NCBI RefSeq assembly: GCF_014208035.1
Contig: NZ_JACHMK010000001.1
Location: 124,001 to 188,000 of the forward strand
DNA length: 64,000 nucleotides
Direction of reading: 5' to 3'
From: Schaalia hyovaginalis
GTDB taxonomy: Bacteria; Actinomycetota; Actinomycetes; Actinomycetales; Actinomycetaceae
The notes under the pieces are model-generated. The model was not told where the DNA came from. It searched no databases and saw only the letters and a list, made by a program, of their open reading frames with translations. Both the position numbers and the translations under genes were made by a program. Shown piece by piece: positions 17,154 to 29,066 of this stretch. The first letter of the stretch is position 1. Each line of letters opens with the position of its first letter.

Positions 17154-18641
17154 GTGGAGACGACATCACTGGACGCTGCCTGGCAGCGGGCTCTCGACAC
17201 CATTTCCACAGATCACCTCGGACCCGCGGCCTCGACCTATCTGCGCTCCGCCAAGCCCCTCGGCGACATCGAGGGCACCATCTTGCTCGCAGTCCCCTCC
17301 GATTTCACGAAGACGTGGATCGAATCCAAGGCGAGCAGCGAGGTCGCGGGGGCTCTTTCAGCGACACTCGGACGCGAGATCCGCATCGCCATCACCGTCG
17401 ACCCCGCGCTCGCCGCGAGCCTCGACGAGGATGAGGACGACTCCGAGCACTCGAGCGCGCACCCCGGGGAGCGCAGCGGACAGCGGGACCACGCCGACCA
17501 GGACGAGCGCCCGACGCAGGCACCCCAGCGCACCCCGGCCCACTCCGAACAGCATCGGACGGCCTCCCCCGCCCCCGCATTCGACGGAGCGCAGACCCGG
17601 CTCAACCCGAAGTACACCTTCGACACCTTCGTCATCGGCCCGTCGAACCGCTTCGCGCACGCGGCCGCCCTCGCCGCCTCGGAATCCCCGGGCACCACCT
17701 TCAATCCGCTGTTCATCTACGGCGACTCCGGCCTGGGCAAGACGCACCTCCTCCACGCGATCGGCCACTACGCGATCTCGCTCTACCCCAAGCTCAAGGT
17801 GCGCTACGTGAACTCCGAGGAGTTCACGAACGAATTCATCAACGCGATCCGCCTCAACAAGACCGACAACTCGCAGGTCGAGGCCTTCCACAGGCGATAC
17901 CGCGAACTCGACATCCTCCTCATCGACGACATCCAGTTCATCGGCGATAAGGAGCAGACCATGGAGGGCTTCTTCCACACCTTCAACGCGCTCTACGAGG
18001 CCGATAAGCAGATCGTCGTGACCTCGGACGTCCACCCGAACTACCTCAACGGCTTCGAAGAGCGCCTGACCTCGCGCTTCGGTTCCGGACTCCTCGTCGA
18101 CGTCCAGCCGCCGGACCTCGAGACCCGCATCGCGATCCTTCAGAAGAAGGCCGCCACGGATGCCCTCGAGATCCAGCCGGAGGTCTTCGAGTTCATCGCT
18201 TCGAGGATCTCCTCGAACATCCGGGAGCTCGAGGGCGCCCTCGTCCGCGTCGTCGCCTACGCGAACCTGACCAAGGAGAGGGTCGACCTCTCCCTCGCGG
18301 AGATGATGCTCAAGGACTACGTCTCCGATCCCGATGACAACGAGATCACGATCTCGCTCATCATGGGCCAGTGCGCGGCCTACTTCGGGGTGACGATCGA
18401 CCAGCTCTGCTCGACCGACCGTTCGCGCAACGTCGTCGAGGCCCGCCAGATCGCGATGTACCTGTGCAGGGAGCTCACCGACCTGTCCCTGCCGAAGATC
18501 GGGCAGGCCTTCGGCCGCGACCACACGACCGTCATCCACGCGAACAAGAAGATCCTCGCCCAGATGAAGGAGAAGCGGGAGACCTTCAACCACGTTTCGG
18601 AGCTCACGAACCGGATCAAGAAGGCCGCGCGGGGCTCGTAA
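17154..18641 (+). CDS. dnaA: Chromosomal replication initiator DnaA
   Basis: 495 residues from a GTG with GAGG upstream. Domain I (about 1-80) starts LDAAWQRALDTISTDHLGPA. Domain II (about 85-160) is an acidic, His/Gln-rich linker. Domain III carries Walker A GDSGLGKTHLLHAIGHYA and Walker B ILLIDDIQFIGDKEQT. Domain IV ends with the DNA-binding signature FGRDHTTVIHANKKI. It opens oriC and loads helicase; a DUF721/DciA-like protein is encoded downstream. All catalytic and binding motifs are intact. Confidence 0.98.
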   Translation: METTSLDAAWQRALDTISTDHLGPAASTYLRSAKPLGDIEGTILLAVPSDFTKTWIESKASSEVAGALSATLGREIRIAITVDPALAASLDEDEDDSEHSSAHPGERSGQRDHADQDERPTQAPQRTPAHSEQHRTASPAPAFDGAQTRLNPKYTFDTFVIGPSNRFAHAAALAASESPGTTFNPLFIYGDSGLGKTHLLHAIGHYAISLYPKLKVRYVNSEEFTNEFINAIRLNKTDNSQVEAFHRRYRELDILLIDDIQFIGDKEQTMEGFFHTFNALYEADKQIVVTSDVHPNYLNGFEERLTSRFGSGLLVDVQPPDLETRIAILQKKAATDALEIQPEVFEFIASRISSNIRELEGALVRVVAYANLTKERVDLSLAEMMLKDYVSDPDDNEITISLIMGQCAAYFGVTIDQLCSTDRSRNVVEARQIAMYLCRELTDLSLPKIGQAFGRDHTTVIHANKKILAQMKEKRETFNHVSELTNRIKKAARGS

Positions 18642-19084
18642 GGCTCCTCCCGCCCTCGAATCACACCTTTTCCGCCCCGTTCACAATCCCTGTGAGCAGA
18701 GCGGTGAATCAGCGTCCTCAGCCTGGGGATTCGAGCGGGGCGCCTGTGAACATCGTGGAATGACATGTTCCGCCGTCCACAGCCCCTCGTGACGGATCCC
18801 CATCCTCATCCCCGGAAGCGTGAACACCGCTGAAGGGCCCCAGCGCACGGGAAAACCGTCGTTTCCACAGAATCCACATCCCTGATGATGACAAGATTCT
18901 TGTCATTTCGAATGACGCCGGATCACCGCCACCAGCCCCCGCGCCCCGAATGACATGAGCCCCGGACCCGCTCTTTCCAGAGGATTCGCGTCACGCCCCC
19001 GGCCCGACGGGTGATCGAGTAACGTTCGCCCGCTCGGGAAGGTAGAGTGAGACGGCGTATCGTCATGTCTTCACGGAGGCCGGA
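18642..19084. other. dnaA-dnaN intergenic region, probable oriC
   Basis: In actinobacteria oriC commonly lies between dnaA and dnaN. DnaA-box-like words here include CCGTCCACAG, GTTTCCACAG and GAATCCACAT (the last two adjacent near 18861-18879), plus CCTGTGAAC and CCTGTGAGC. A 19-bp palindrome follows at 18888. TAGAGT near 19043 could be the -10 of a dnaN promoter. No gene is seen. Confidence 0.65.
18888..18906. promoter_or_regulatory. 19-bp palindrome in the probable oriC
   Basis: ATGACAAGA-T-TCTTGTCAT has perfect 9-bp arms about a single central base, immediately after two DnaA-box-like words. It is AT-richer than its surroundings and has no T run, so a protein-binding site is more likely than a terminator. 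Confidence 0.6.
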
Positions 19085-20221
19085 ATGAAGTTCACCGTCG
19101 CCCGCGATGTCCTCGCCGAGGCAGTGTCCTGGACCGCCAGGGCCCTTCCCGTGCGTCCGGCCAGCCCGATCCTCGCCGGCGTGCGCATACACGCCGCCGC
19201 TGAAGAGCTCCACCTCTCCTCCTTCGACTACGAGGTCTCGGCGAACTCCACGATCCCCGCGACCGTCGAGGAACCCGGTGACGTCCTCGTCTCCGGCAGG
19301 CTCCTCGCGGACATCTCCAAGTCCTTGCCGTCCAAGCCGGTGACCTTCGAACTCGACGGCCAGAAGGTCAACCTCACCTGCGGCTCCTCGCGCTTCATGC
19401 TCGCCGTCATGCCGATCGACGAATACCCCTTGCTGCCCGCGCAGCCCGAGACCGCCGGCGCCATCGATTCGCAGGTCCTCGGTCAGGCCGTCACGCAGGT
19501 GTCGATCGCCGCGTCGAAGGATGACACCCTTCCGCTGCTCACGGGCGTGAGGATCGAGATCGACGGCGGACGCATGACCCTGCTCGCGACCGACCGCTAC
19601 CGCCTCGCGATGCGCGAACTCGAATGGGAGCCCGCCGATCCTTCGATCGAGCAGATCGCCCTGGTCAAGGCGCGCATCCTCCAGGACGTCGCGAAGTCGA
19701 TGACCTCGGGCGCGAAGGTCGAACTCGGCGTCTCCACGGAGAACCAGCCCGGCGCGTCCTCGCTCATCGGCTTCACCGCCGCGGGCCGCCGCACGACCTC
19801 GACCCTCATGGACGGCGACTACCCGCCCGTGCGCAGGCTCTTCCCCGACTCCACGCCGATTCAGGCGGTGTGCGATCGTCACGCCCTGCTCGAGGCCGTC
19901 AAGCGCATGGCCCTCGTCGCCGAGCGCAAGACCTCCGTCCGACTGTCCTTCACCGAAGGGCGCCTCGTCCTCGAAGCCGGTCAGGGCGAGAACGCGCAGG
20001 CCCTCGAAGCGATCGACGCGACCCTGTTCGGCGAGGAGATCGCCACGGCCTTCAACCCGCAGTTCCTCCTCGACGGCCTGGCCGTCATGGACACGGACTA
20101 CGTCCGCTTCGGCTTCACGCACCCGAACAAGCCGGCCGTCATGACCGGGCAGACGAAGGCCGATGAGGGCGAGATCTCGACCTTCCGCTACCTCCTCATG
20201 CCGATTCGCTTCGGCGTCTGA
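19085..20221 (+). CDS. dnaN: DNA polymerase III beta subunit (sliding clamp)
   Basis: 378 residues, the normal clamp length, with three tandem clamp domains. Visible pieces are MKFTVARDVLAEAVSWTARAL, LPLLTGVRIEIDGGRMTLLATDRYRLA and the C-terminal cleft sequence FRYLLMPIRFGV, equivalent to the E. coli YVVMPMRL end. ACGGAGG precedes the ATG. recF starts 2 nt after the stop, so the two are probably translated together. Confidence 0.97.
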   Translation: MKFTVARDVLAEAVSWTARALPVRPASPILAGVRIHAAAEELHLSSFDYEVSANSTIPATVEEPGDVLVSGRLLADISKSLPSKPVTFELDGQKVNLTCGSSRFMLAVMPIDEYPLLPAQPETAGAIDSQVLGQAVTQVSIAASKDDTLPLLTGVRIEIDGGRMTLLATDRYRLAMRELEWEPADPSIEQIALVKARILQDVAKSMTSGAKVELGVSTENQPGASSLIGFTAAGRRTTSTLMDGDYPPVRRLFPDSTPIQAVCDRHALLEAVKRMALVAERKTSVRLSFTEGRLVLEAGQGENAQALEAIDATLFGEEIATAFNPQFLLDGLAVMDTDYVRFGFTHPNKPAVMTGQTKADEGEISTFRYLLMPIRFGV

Positions 20222-20223
20222 GG

Positions 20224-21408
20224 ATGCGGGTCTCGCACCTCGCGCTCGACGACTTCCGTTCCTGGCATCACCTGGTCCTCGAGCTGCCCGAGGGGCCGAC
20301 CGTGCTCCTCGGCGCGAACGGCCAGGGGAAGACGAATCTCGTCGAGGCGATCGCGTACCTGTCGACCTTCTCCTCCCATCGCGTGGGCGCCGACTCGGCG
20401 CTCGTCCGCATCCCCATCGACGAGGGCGAAGAGGCGCCCAGGGGCGCCTTCGTCAGAGTGAAGACCGTCGGAGCCGAAGGCCGTGAGAAGGTCCTCGAGC
20501 TCGAGATCGTCCGCGGGAAGGCGAACCGCGCGAGGATCAATCGCGCGAACGCCAAGCCCAAGGATCTGCTCGGACTCGTCCGGACCGTCGTCTTCGCACC
20601 CGAGGACCTCCAGCTCGTTCGGGGCGAGCCGGGCGCGCGCAGGGCCCTGCTCGACGACCTCGCGATCCAGATGCGCCCCCTCTTCGCCCAGACGCGCAGC
20701 GAGTTCGATCGCGTGGCGCGCCAGCGGGCGGCCCTCATGAAGCAGGCGCAGGCGGCGATCCGCAGGGGCCGTGAACCCGAGCTGTCGACGATCGAGATCT
20801 GGGATGAGAGGTTCGCGCGACTGTCGGCGGAGGTCACGGCCGCCCGCCACCGGGCGACGAGGATGCTCGCCGGACCGGCCGCGCGCGCCTACGAGGACAT
20901 CGCCGATTCGCCGCGCGCCCTGTCCCTGGCCTTCGACGCCTCGGTCGACCGGGTGATCGGCACGAGCCGGGACGATCCGGGAAGCGGCGACCTGGAGGAC
21001 GTCGAGGCGCAGACCCGCAGGCTGCTCGCCGCGCTGGCCGGGATGCGCGAGCAGGAGACGATCCGGGGCGTGAACCTCGTGGGGGCGCATCGCGACGACC
21101 TCGGTCTGGTCCTCGGGCACATGCCGGTCAAGGGCTTCGCGAGCCACGGCGAATCCTGGTCGGTGGCGCTGGCCCTGCGGCTCGGATCCTTCGATCTTCT
21201 GCGCGAGGAGGGGGAGACGCCGATCCTCATCCTCGATGACGTCTTCGCCGAGCTCGACGCGAAGCGGCGCACGGGACTGGCCGCGCGCGTCGATGCGGCC
21301 GATCAGGTCCTCATCACCGCCGCGGTCGAGGCGGACATCCCCGCCGAGCTGGTCGCGCACGTCATCCCCGTCGCCTGGACCCCCGAGGGCGGATCGGTCG
21401 CCTCATGA
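20224..21408 (+). CDS. recF: DNA replication and repair protein RecF
   Basis: 394 residues. The N-terminus MRVSHLALDDFRSWHHLVLEL leads to Walker A LLGANGQGKTNLVEAIAYLS. The C-terminal ABC-type signature and Walker B are in RLGSFDLLREE and TPILILDDVFAELDAKRRTGLA. RecF loads RecA at gaps with RecO/RecR. It is packed between dnaN (2-nt gap) and a dciA-like gene (4-nt overlap). Confidence 0.97.
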   Translation: MRVSHLALDDFRSWHHLVLELPEGPTVLLGANGQGKTNLVEAIAYLSTFSSHRVGADSALVRIPIDEGEEAPRGAFVRVKTVGAEGREKVLELEIVRGKANRARINRANAKPKDLLGLVRTVVFAPEDLQLVRGEPGARRALLDDLAIQMRPLFAQTRSEFDRVARQRAALMKQAQAAIRRGREPELSTIEIWDERFARLSAEVTAARHRATRMLAGPAARAYEDIADSPRALSLAFDASVDRVIGTSRDDPGSGDLEDVEAQTRRLLAALAGMREQETIRGVNLVGAHRDDLGLVLGHMPVKGFASHGESWSVALALRLGSFDLLREEGETPILILDDVFAELDAKRRTGLAARVDAADQVLITAAVEADIPAELVAHVIPVAWTPEGGSVAS

Positions 21409-22145
21409 GCGCGATCGCCTCCTCGTGGTCGCAACCCCCTTCCGCCGGGGAGGGGGCGGGTCGCGGCGCGGATCGGGCCGCGACCACTGAGGAGTACCTC
21501 GCCCGCGCGCTCGCCCGCGCCCAGCGGGTCGCCCGGGCCAAGGGGTACGTCCGCACCACGGCGCCGACCTGGGGGCTGGAGGAATCGAGGCCGAGCCTGG
21601 GCGACCTGCGGGGGGCCTCCGAGGAGACGGCCCTTGATGTCGAGGGCCGATCCGAATCGGCGGGGGAGGGGGCGCCGAGTCCGCTGTCGGGCGATGCGCA
21701 GGGCGATCTGCTCGCCCTCGAACGCGCGAAGATCCGGGCGCGCTCGAAATGGGCGAAGGCGCCCGGTCTTGCCGCGATGCGCCTCAACTACCGGCCGGCG
21801 GGACGCATCGACCAGGTCCTCGACGCGATGATCGCGAAGAACCACTGGGACACGCCCACGAAGATGGGCTCCATCATGGCGAAGTGGCCGCAGATCGTCG
21901 GACCCGATGTGGCCGAGCATTCAACGGTCGAGGCCTTCGAGGACCACGCGCTCATCGTCAGGTGCTCTTCGACGGCGTGGGCGAAACAGCTCCACCTGCT
22001 GCTTCAGACGATCGAACGGCGCATCGACGAAGAGGTCGGCCCGGGGGTCGTTCAGCAGGTCATCATCCGGGGTCCGGTCGCGCCCTCGTGGCGCAAGGGG
22101 CCCCTGTCGGTCAAGGGCCGGGGTCCCCGCGACACCTACGGGTGA
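21405..22145 (+). CDS. DUF721 protein, DciA-like helicase-loading factor
   Basis: 246 residues overlapping recF by ATGA. The N-terminal ~130 residues are low-complexity (Ala/Gly/Glu). The C-terminal half, from AGRIDQVLDAMIAKNHWDTP through KWPQIVGPDVAEHSTVEAFEDHALIVRCSSTAWAKQL, is the DUF721 (KH-like) domain of DciA. The family replaces DnaC/DnaI as helicase operator in most bacteria, and the position behind recF is the usual actinobacterial one. Function is inferred from family and place. Confidence 0.85.
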   Translation: MSAIASSWSQPPSAGEGAGRGADRAATTEEYLARALARAQRVARAKGYVRTTAPTWGLEESRPSLGDLRGASEETALDVEGRSESAGEGAPSPLSGDAQGDLLALERAKIRARSKWAKAPGLAAMRLNYRPAGRIDQVLDAMIAKNHWDTPTKMGSIMAKWPQIVGPDVAEHSTVEAFEDHALIVRCSSTAWAKQLHLLLQTIERRIDEEVGPGVVQQVIIRGPVAPSWRKGPLSVKGRGPRDTYG

Positions 22146-22308
22146 GGGGGAGCGGCGGGAGCATCGGCGAGGGGATCGGCGCCATTCGCCCTCCTTCGAT
22201 CCGCAATCCTTAGGGTGTCCCTGCTCACAGCGGCATCCTCCCAGGTCGCACGGGGTGTGAGATGGCCCTGCCGACCGGGGGCGAGCCCTGTTGAATGGCC
22301 GTTCTTGC

Positions 22309-22314
22309 TAGAAT
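22309..22314 (+). promoter_or_regulatory. Possible -10 element for gyrB
   Basis: TTGCTAGAAT reads as an extended -10 (TAGAAT), about 50 bp before the gyrB GTG. No -35 with good spacing is visible. Confidence 0.35.
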
Positions 22315-22364
22315 CGATGGGGTGAATATTCGGGTGAACAGCCCGAATGGATGAGGGGAGCCGC

Positions 22365-24392
22365 GTGGCTGACAACGAGAAGACGACGAATGGTTCCGAA
22401 AGCTACGGCGCTTCGGACATCACCGTTCTCGAGGGCCTGGAGGCCGTCCGCAAGCGTCCGGGCATGTACATCGGCTCGACCGGCGAACGCGGCCTGCACC
22501 ACCTGGTCTACGAAGTCGTCGACAACTCCGTCGATGAGGCGCTTGCCGGCTACGCGAGCCACATCGAGGTGACGATCCTCGCCGACGGCGGCATCCGCGT
22601 CATCGACGACGGGCGGGGCATCCCCGTCGATCTGCATCCGACCGAGGGCAAGCCGACCGTCGAGGTCGTCATGACGATCCTCCACGCCGGCGGCAAGTTC
22701 GGCGGCGGCGGCTACGCGGTCTCCGGCGGCCTGCACGGCGTCGGCATCTCCGTCGTCAACGCCCTGTCGACCCGCGTCGACACGATTGTGCGCCGTCAGG
22801 GTTACGCCTGGCGCATGTCCTTCGCCAACGGCGGCACCCCGATCACCGAGCTCGTCCGCGGCGAGGAGACCGATGAGACGGGCACGACCCAGACCTTCTA
22901 CCCGGACCCCGAGATCTTCGAGACCACCGAGTTCTCCTTCGAGACCCTGCGTCAGCGCTTCCAGCAGATGGCCTTCCTCAACAAGGGCCTGCGGATCACC
23001 CTCACCGACGAGCGCCCGAACGCCGTCGACGACGGCGATGAGATCACGGGCGATGAGCTCGGCACCGCGGACGATCCGGTCCCCGGTTTCCGCCAGGTGT
23101 CCTACTGCTACGAGCACGGCCTGCGCGACTACGTCGAATACATCGACTCGGCGAAGAAGAACGAGCCGATCAACGCCGAGATCATCGACTTCGAGTCCGA
23201 GAACGACGAGGGCACGATGAGCGTCGAGATCGCGATGCAGTGGACCACCGCCTACTCCTCCTCGGTCCACACCTTCGCGAACACGATCAACACGACCGAG
23301 GGCGGCATGCATGAGGAGGGCTTCCGTACGGCCCTGACGACCCTCGTCAACCGCTACGGGCGCGACAAGGGGATCATCAAGGACAAGGACGACAACCTCA
23401 CCGGCGACGACATCCGCGAGGGCCTGACCGCAGTCATCTCCATCAAGCTCACCGAGCCCCAGTTCGAGGGCCAGACGAAGACGAAGCTCGGCAACACCGA
23501 GGCCCGCACCTTCGTTCAGCAGCAGGTGTACGCCCAGCTCGGGGACTGGTTCGACGCCCACCCCGCCGACGCGAAGGCCATCATCACGAAGGGTCAGCAG
23601 GCGCAGGCGGCCAGGGTCGCGGCCCGCAAGGCCCGTGAGGCGACCCGCCGTAAGGGCGTCCTCGAATCCGCCTCCATGCCCGGCAAGCTCCGCGACTGCT
23701 CCTCGCGCAACCCTGCCGACTGCGAGATCTTCATCGTCGAGGGCGACTCCGCCGGCGGTTCGGCCGTCGGCGGCCGCGACCCCGAGCACCAGGCGATCAT
23801 GCCGATCAGGGGCAAGATCCTCAACGTCGAGAAGGCGCGCCTGGACCGGGCCCTGTCCTCGGACACGATCCGCTCGCTCATCACCGCCTTCGGCACGGGC
23901 ATCGGCGAGGACTTCGACCTCGACAAGCTCCGCTACGGGAAGATCGTCATCATGGCCGACGCCGACGTCGACGGCCAGCACATCGCCACCCTCCTGCTCA
24001 CGCTCCTCTTCCGCTACATGCGGCCCCTCATCGAGCACGGGCACACCTACATCGCGATGCCCCCGCTCTACCGGATCAAGTGGACGAACGCCGAGCACGA
24101 GTTCGCCTACTCCGACAAGGAGCGCGACAAGCTCCTCGCCGAAGGGCAGGCCCAAAACCGGCGCCTGCCCAAGGAGGGCGGCATCCAGCGCTACAAGGGC
24201 CTGGGCGAGATGAACGACCACGAGCTCTGGGAGACCACGATGGACCCGGCGCACCGGATCCTCAAGCAGGTGACCCTCGACGAGGCCGCCGACGCCGACG
24301 AGATCTTCACGATCCTCATGGGCGACGACGTCGACCGCAGGCGCTCCTTCATCCAGCGCAACGCCGCGGACGTGCGCTTCCTCGACATCTGA
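22365..24392 (+). CDS. gyrB: DNA gyrase subunit B
   Basis: The GTG at 22365 follows GAGGGGAG at normal distance and gives 675 residues; an in-frame ATG six codons earlier lies on the ribosome site. The GHKL ATPase part shows [26 protein letters not shown] and [21 protein letters not shown]. The TOPRIM part shows [14 protein letters not shown] and [12 protein letters not shown], and the C-terminus has RYKGLGEMN. It supplies the ATP-driven, metal-dependent half of gyrase. gyrA follows 67 bp later. Confidence 0.98.
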   Translation: MADNEKTTNGSESYGASDITVLEGLEAVRKRPGMYIGSTGERGLHHLVYEVVDNSVDEALAGYASHIEVTILADGGIRVIDDGRGIPVDLHPTEGKPTVEVVMTILHAGGKFGGGGYAVSGGLHGVGISVVNALSTRVDTIVRRQGYAWRMSFANGGTPITELVRGEETDETGTTQTFYPDPEIFETTEFSFETLRQRFQQMAFLNKGLRITLTDERPNAVDDGDEITGDELGTADDPVPGFRQVSYCYEHGLRDYVEYIDSAKKNEPINAEIIDFESENDEGTMSVEIAMQWTTAYSSSVHTFANTINTTEGGMHEEGFRTALTTLVNRYGRDKGIIKDKDDNLTGDDIREGLTAVISIKLTEPQFEGQTKTKLGNTEARTFVQQQVYAQLGDWFDAHPADAKAIITKGQQAQAARVAARKAREATRRKGVLESASMPGKLRDCSSRNPADCEIFIVEGDSAGGSAVGGRDPEHQAIMPIRGKILNVEKARLDRALSSDTIRSLITAFGTGIGEDFDLDKLRYGKIVIMADADVDGQHIATLLLTLLFRYMRPLIEHGHTYIAMPPLYRIKWTNAEHEFAYSDKERDKLLAEGQAQNRRLPKEGGIQRYKGLGEMNDHELWETTMDPAHRILKQVTLDEAADADEIFTILMGDDVDRRRSFIQRNAADVRFLDI

Positions 24393-24459
24393 CATCGACC
24401 GAACCAGTCTTATCAAGGCGAGGGCCCCGCCCTCGTCACCCCCGAAGCGAAGGACGAAC

Positions 24460-27134
<2,675 letters not shown>

Positions 27135-27138
<4 letters not shown>

Positions 27139-27530
27139 GCGACGAGACGACCGTGTACGCCACCGAAGACGCTCCCCGCAGGGTCGACCTGGCGGTTGCC
27201 CGCATCGACGCGTGGACCGTCATGAAGGTGAGCTTCCTGCTGTCCGTCGCCCTCGGCATCGCCCTCGTCATCGGCACGGCGGTCCTGTGGCTCATGGTCG
27301 ACGGCATGCACGTCTTCTCGACGATCGAGGAGTTCCTCACGACGATCGGCGCGCAGAAGTTCACGGTGCTGCTCGACTACGTGCGCCTGCCGAAGGTGCT
27401 GTCCTACGCGACGATCGCCGCCGTGGCCAACGTCGTCCTGCTCACCGCCGCCTCCACCGTGGGCGCGATGCTCTACAACGTCATCGCCTCCCTGGTCGGC
27501 GGCATCAAGGTCTCCCTCATGGACGAGTGA
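27135..27530 (+). CDS. DUF3566 membrane protein
   Basis: 131 residues. After a 25-residue charged N-terminus come the conserved [21 protein letters not shown], a first membrane helix through VLWLMVDGM, a loop, and a second helix [17 protein letters not shown]. It ends [19 protein letters not shown]3566 follows gyrA in most actinobacteria; its role is unknown. ATGA overlap with gyrA implies co-translation. Confidence 0.92.
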
Positions 27531-27539
27531 GGCGAGCGG

Positions 27540-27640
27540 CGCCCGAGAGCTTTCGGGTGCGCGCGCCTGTCGTTCCTTCGGGGGTGCGCGCTTGTCAGTC
27601 CTCCGTGGGTGCGCGTCGATTTTCCCTTCGGGCGCGCCGA
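27540..27640. repeat. Degenerate GGGTGCGCGC repeats downstream of DUF3566
   Basis: Words TTTCGGGTGCGCGCG, TTCGGGGGTGCGCGC, CGTGGGTGCGCGTC and TTCGGGCGCGCC recur at roughly 25-30 bp spacing. The run separates the gyrA operon from the tRNA cluster. Confidence 0.5.
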
Positions 27641-27672
27641 TCGACTCCGTGCCGCAGTTCACGTCGTCGGAT

Positions 27673-27702
27673 TTGCCGGTGCGTGTGAAGTGCGGTTACG
27701 AT
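27673..27702 (+). promoter_or_regulatory. Promoter of the tRNA-Ile/tRNA-Ala cluster
   Basis: TTGCCG (-35) and TACGAT (-10) are separated by 18 bp, with the -10 ending 27 bp before the tRNA-Ile 5' end. Overlapping GATAAT is an alternative -10. Confidence 0.55.
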
Positions 27703-27729
27703 AATCCGGTGCCCGAGGGGTACGGATTT

Positions 27730-27806
27730 GGGCCTATAGCTCAGTAGGTTAGAGCGCAGTCCTGATAAGACTGAGGTCGGTGGTTCGAGCCCACCTAGGC
27801 CCACCA
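27730..27806 (+). tRNA. tRNA-Ile (anticodon GAT)
   Basis: The acceptor stem GGGCCTA pairs perfectly with TAGGCCC, followed by A and an encoded CCA. The anticodon stem CAGTC/GACTG encloses CTGATAA. All arms fold normally. Confidence 0.97.
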
Positions 27807-27834
27807 TCCGCGACGAAGGAAAGGCGGAGATCCC

Positions 27835-27969
27835 ATGAAGAAGTGGATCGGGGTTCTTTCGACGGTCGCAGCGGCCGTCGCCATCGGAATCGTCATTCGA
27901 CAGATCTCCCAGGATCTTTCCGATAACGTCGAGCTCTGGAAGTCCGTCACAGACGAAACCCTGGACTGA
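27835..27969 (+). CDS. DLW-39-family small protein
   Basis: 44 residues: MKKWIGVLSTVAAAVAIGIV forms an N-terminal membrane helix, then IRQISQDLSDNVELWKSVTD and ETLD. The ELWKSVTDE block is the conserved part of the actinobacterial DLW-39 family, normally found next to this tRNA pair. Function is unknown. AAAGGCGGAGATCCC precedes the ATG. A diverged, N-terminally truncated copy is found at 50981-51100. Confidence 0.8.
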   Translation: MKKWIGVLSTVAAAVAIGIVIRQISQDLSDNVELWKSVTDETLD

Positions 27970-27980
27970 TTCCTTCACAA

Positions 27981-28056
27981 GGGGCTATGGCGCAATTGGT
28001 AGCGCACCTGCTTTGCAAGCAGGGGGTTACGGGTTCGAGTCCCGTTAGCTCCACCA
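27981..28056 (+). tRNA. tRNA-Ala (anticodon TGC)
   Basis: GGGGCTA pairs with TAGCTCC, including the G3:U70 wobble pair that identifies tRNA-Ala. The anticodon loop is TTTGCAA. The T stem ACGGG/CCCGT is perfect and CCA is encoded. The DNA directly after it does not resemble the terminators after the second tRNA-Ala, so this is the left edge of the accessory region. Confidence 0.97.
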
Positions 28057-28111
28057 TAAGAATCCGCATGATTCCAACGAAAAATCGTGTAGTCGGCCCC
28101 GCGGTTTGCCT

Positions 28112-28138
28112 GAGCGTGTAGCCATTCGTGTAGCCATT
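28112..28138. repeat. Short direct repeat CGTGTAGCCATTC
   Basis: The word CGTGTAGCCATTC occurs twice almost in tandem, about 60 bp beyond the tRNA-Ala 3' end. It may be part of an attachment-site arm region. Confidence 0.4.
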
Positions 28139-28150
28139 CAGGCAATGACG

Positions 28151-28177
28151 CGGGGCCTGCGCTAAGCGCAGGCCCCG
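28151..28177. terminator. Perfect 12-bp hairpin downstream of tRNA-Ala
   Basis: CGGGGCCTGCGC and its exact complement are separated by TAA. There is no T run. It lies about 95 bp after tRNA-Ala and may terminate the tRNA transcript or that of a lost gene. Confidence 0.6.
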
Positions 28178-28295
28178 GAGTTGGCGTTCCCCGGCCTGAC
28201 GCAGCCGGTACCACCCACACCCGCACCCTATACGCGCCCCGTCGGCAACGCCATCGGTGCACAATTGATGCCGACCCAACAATCAGGAGGCCACT

Positions 28296-28835
28296 GTGGA
28301 CCCCATCATGCAATTCAAATCCCACATCCACGGCAAAAACGCCGACGTGAGGATCTACCCCGACCGCGTCGAATGGACCCGCAAAGGCTGGCTCGGCGCC
28401 GGATCCAAAGCCGCCCTCGGGTTCATGACCATGGGCGCCTCCCTCCTCGCCACCGGAATCCGACGCAGCGAAGACGGCGAAATCATCCCACTCAACGCCA
28501 TCACCCACATCGGCAAACACCGAGGCAAAGGGCTCAACACCGAAGTCGTCCTCACCACCTCCGGCGGCGACCTCGCCATGCGAGTCCACCACGGACAAGC
28601 CGACCTCATCATCGCCACCATCCACCAGATCCAACGCGACGGCTACACCCTCCCGTCCGCCTCACAGATGCCCATGACGCCACCCCAACCGACCCCCGTA
28701 CCTGCGAGCGCACCGACACCCGCGATTCCCGACGTCGCCGAGCAGCTCTCCAAACTCGGGCACCTCCGCGACGCAGGCATCCTCACGGAGGAAGAGTTCG
28801 CGACGAAAAAAGCCGACCTCCTCTCCCGCCTCTGA
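28296..28835 (+). CDS. Hypothetical protein with C-terminal SHOCT domain
   Basis: 179 residues from GTG with a strong AGGAGG at 5-nt spacing. The N-terminal ~110 residues (ADVRIYPDRVEWTRKGW, SEDGEIIPLNAITHIGKHRG) resemble a PH-like/DUF4429-type fold. A Pro/Thr-rich linker follows. The end, LSKLGHLRDAGILTEEEFATKKADLL, is a clear SHOCT short C-terminal domain. Such proteins are frequent on actinobacterial mobile elements; the role is unknown. It is the first gene after the left tRNA-Ala. Confidence 0.75.
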   Translation: MDPIMQFKSHIHGKNADVRIYPDRVEWTRKGWLGAGSKAALGFMTMGASLLATGIRRSEDGEIIPLNAITHIGKHRGKGLNTEVVLTTSGGDLAMRVHHGQADLIIATIHQIQRDGYTLPSASQMPMTPPQPTPVPASAPTPAIPDVAEQLSKLGHLRDAGILTEEEFATKKADLLSRL

Positions 28836-28923
28836 CCTCACCCCAGGGCCGCTTCAGCCGATCGCCACAGACCGGAGAAGCGGGGTTATAGGACAAGACG
28901 TGTTGGTTTGACTTGGGTTTTTT

Positions 28924-29047
28924 GGCTTGTTGGTGCGGGAAAGTTGGGTTCAAAGTTGCTGGGCGCCAACTTTGAGGGTGGACAAAATGTGTTGGTAGAA
29001 CGTCGACTTTTCGGCTTGTTGGTGCGGGAAAGTTGGGTTCAAAGTTG
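28924..29047. repeat. 35-bp direct repeat in the left end of the IS1249-like element
   Basis: GGCTTGTTGGTGCGGGAAAG plus the next 15 bases is present exactly at 28924-28958 and 29013-29047, 89 bp apart. The sequence before each copy also matches partly (GGACAAGACGTGTTGGT and GGACAAAATGTGTTGGT), so the terminal ~90 bp of the element seem tandemly duplicated. Confidence 0.9.
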
Positions 29048-29066
29048 GTGCTGGCACATTCGGTGA

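Noticed and set aside
27947..28634. Minus-strand frames overlapping tRNA-Ala
   Set aside because: They read through the tRNA and the opposite strand of the SHOCT gene; the recurring LEPVTPCLQSRCATNCA sequence is just translated tRNA.
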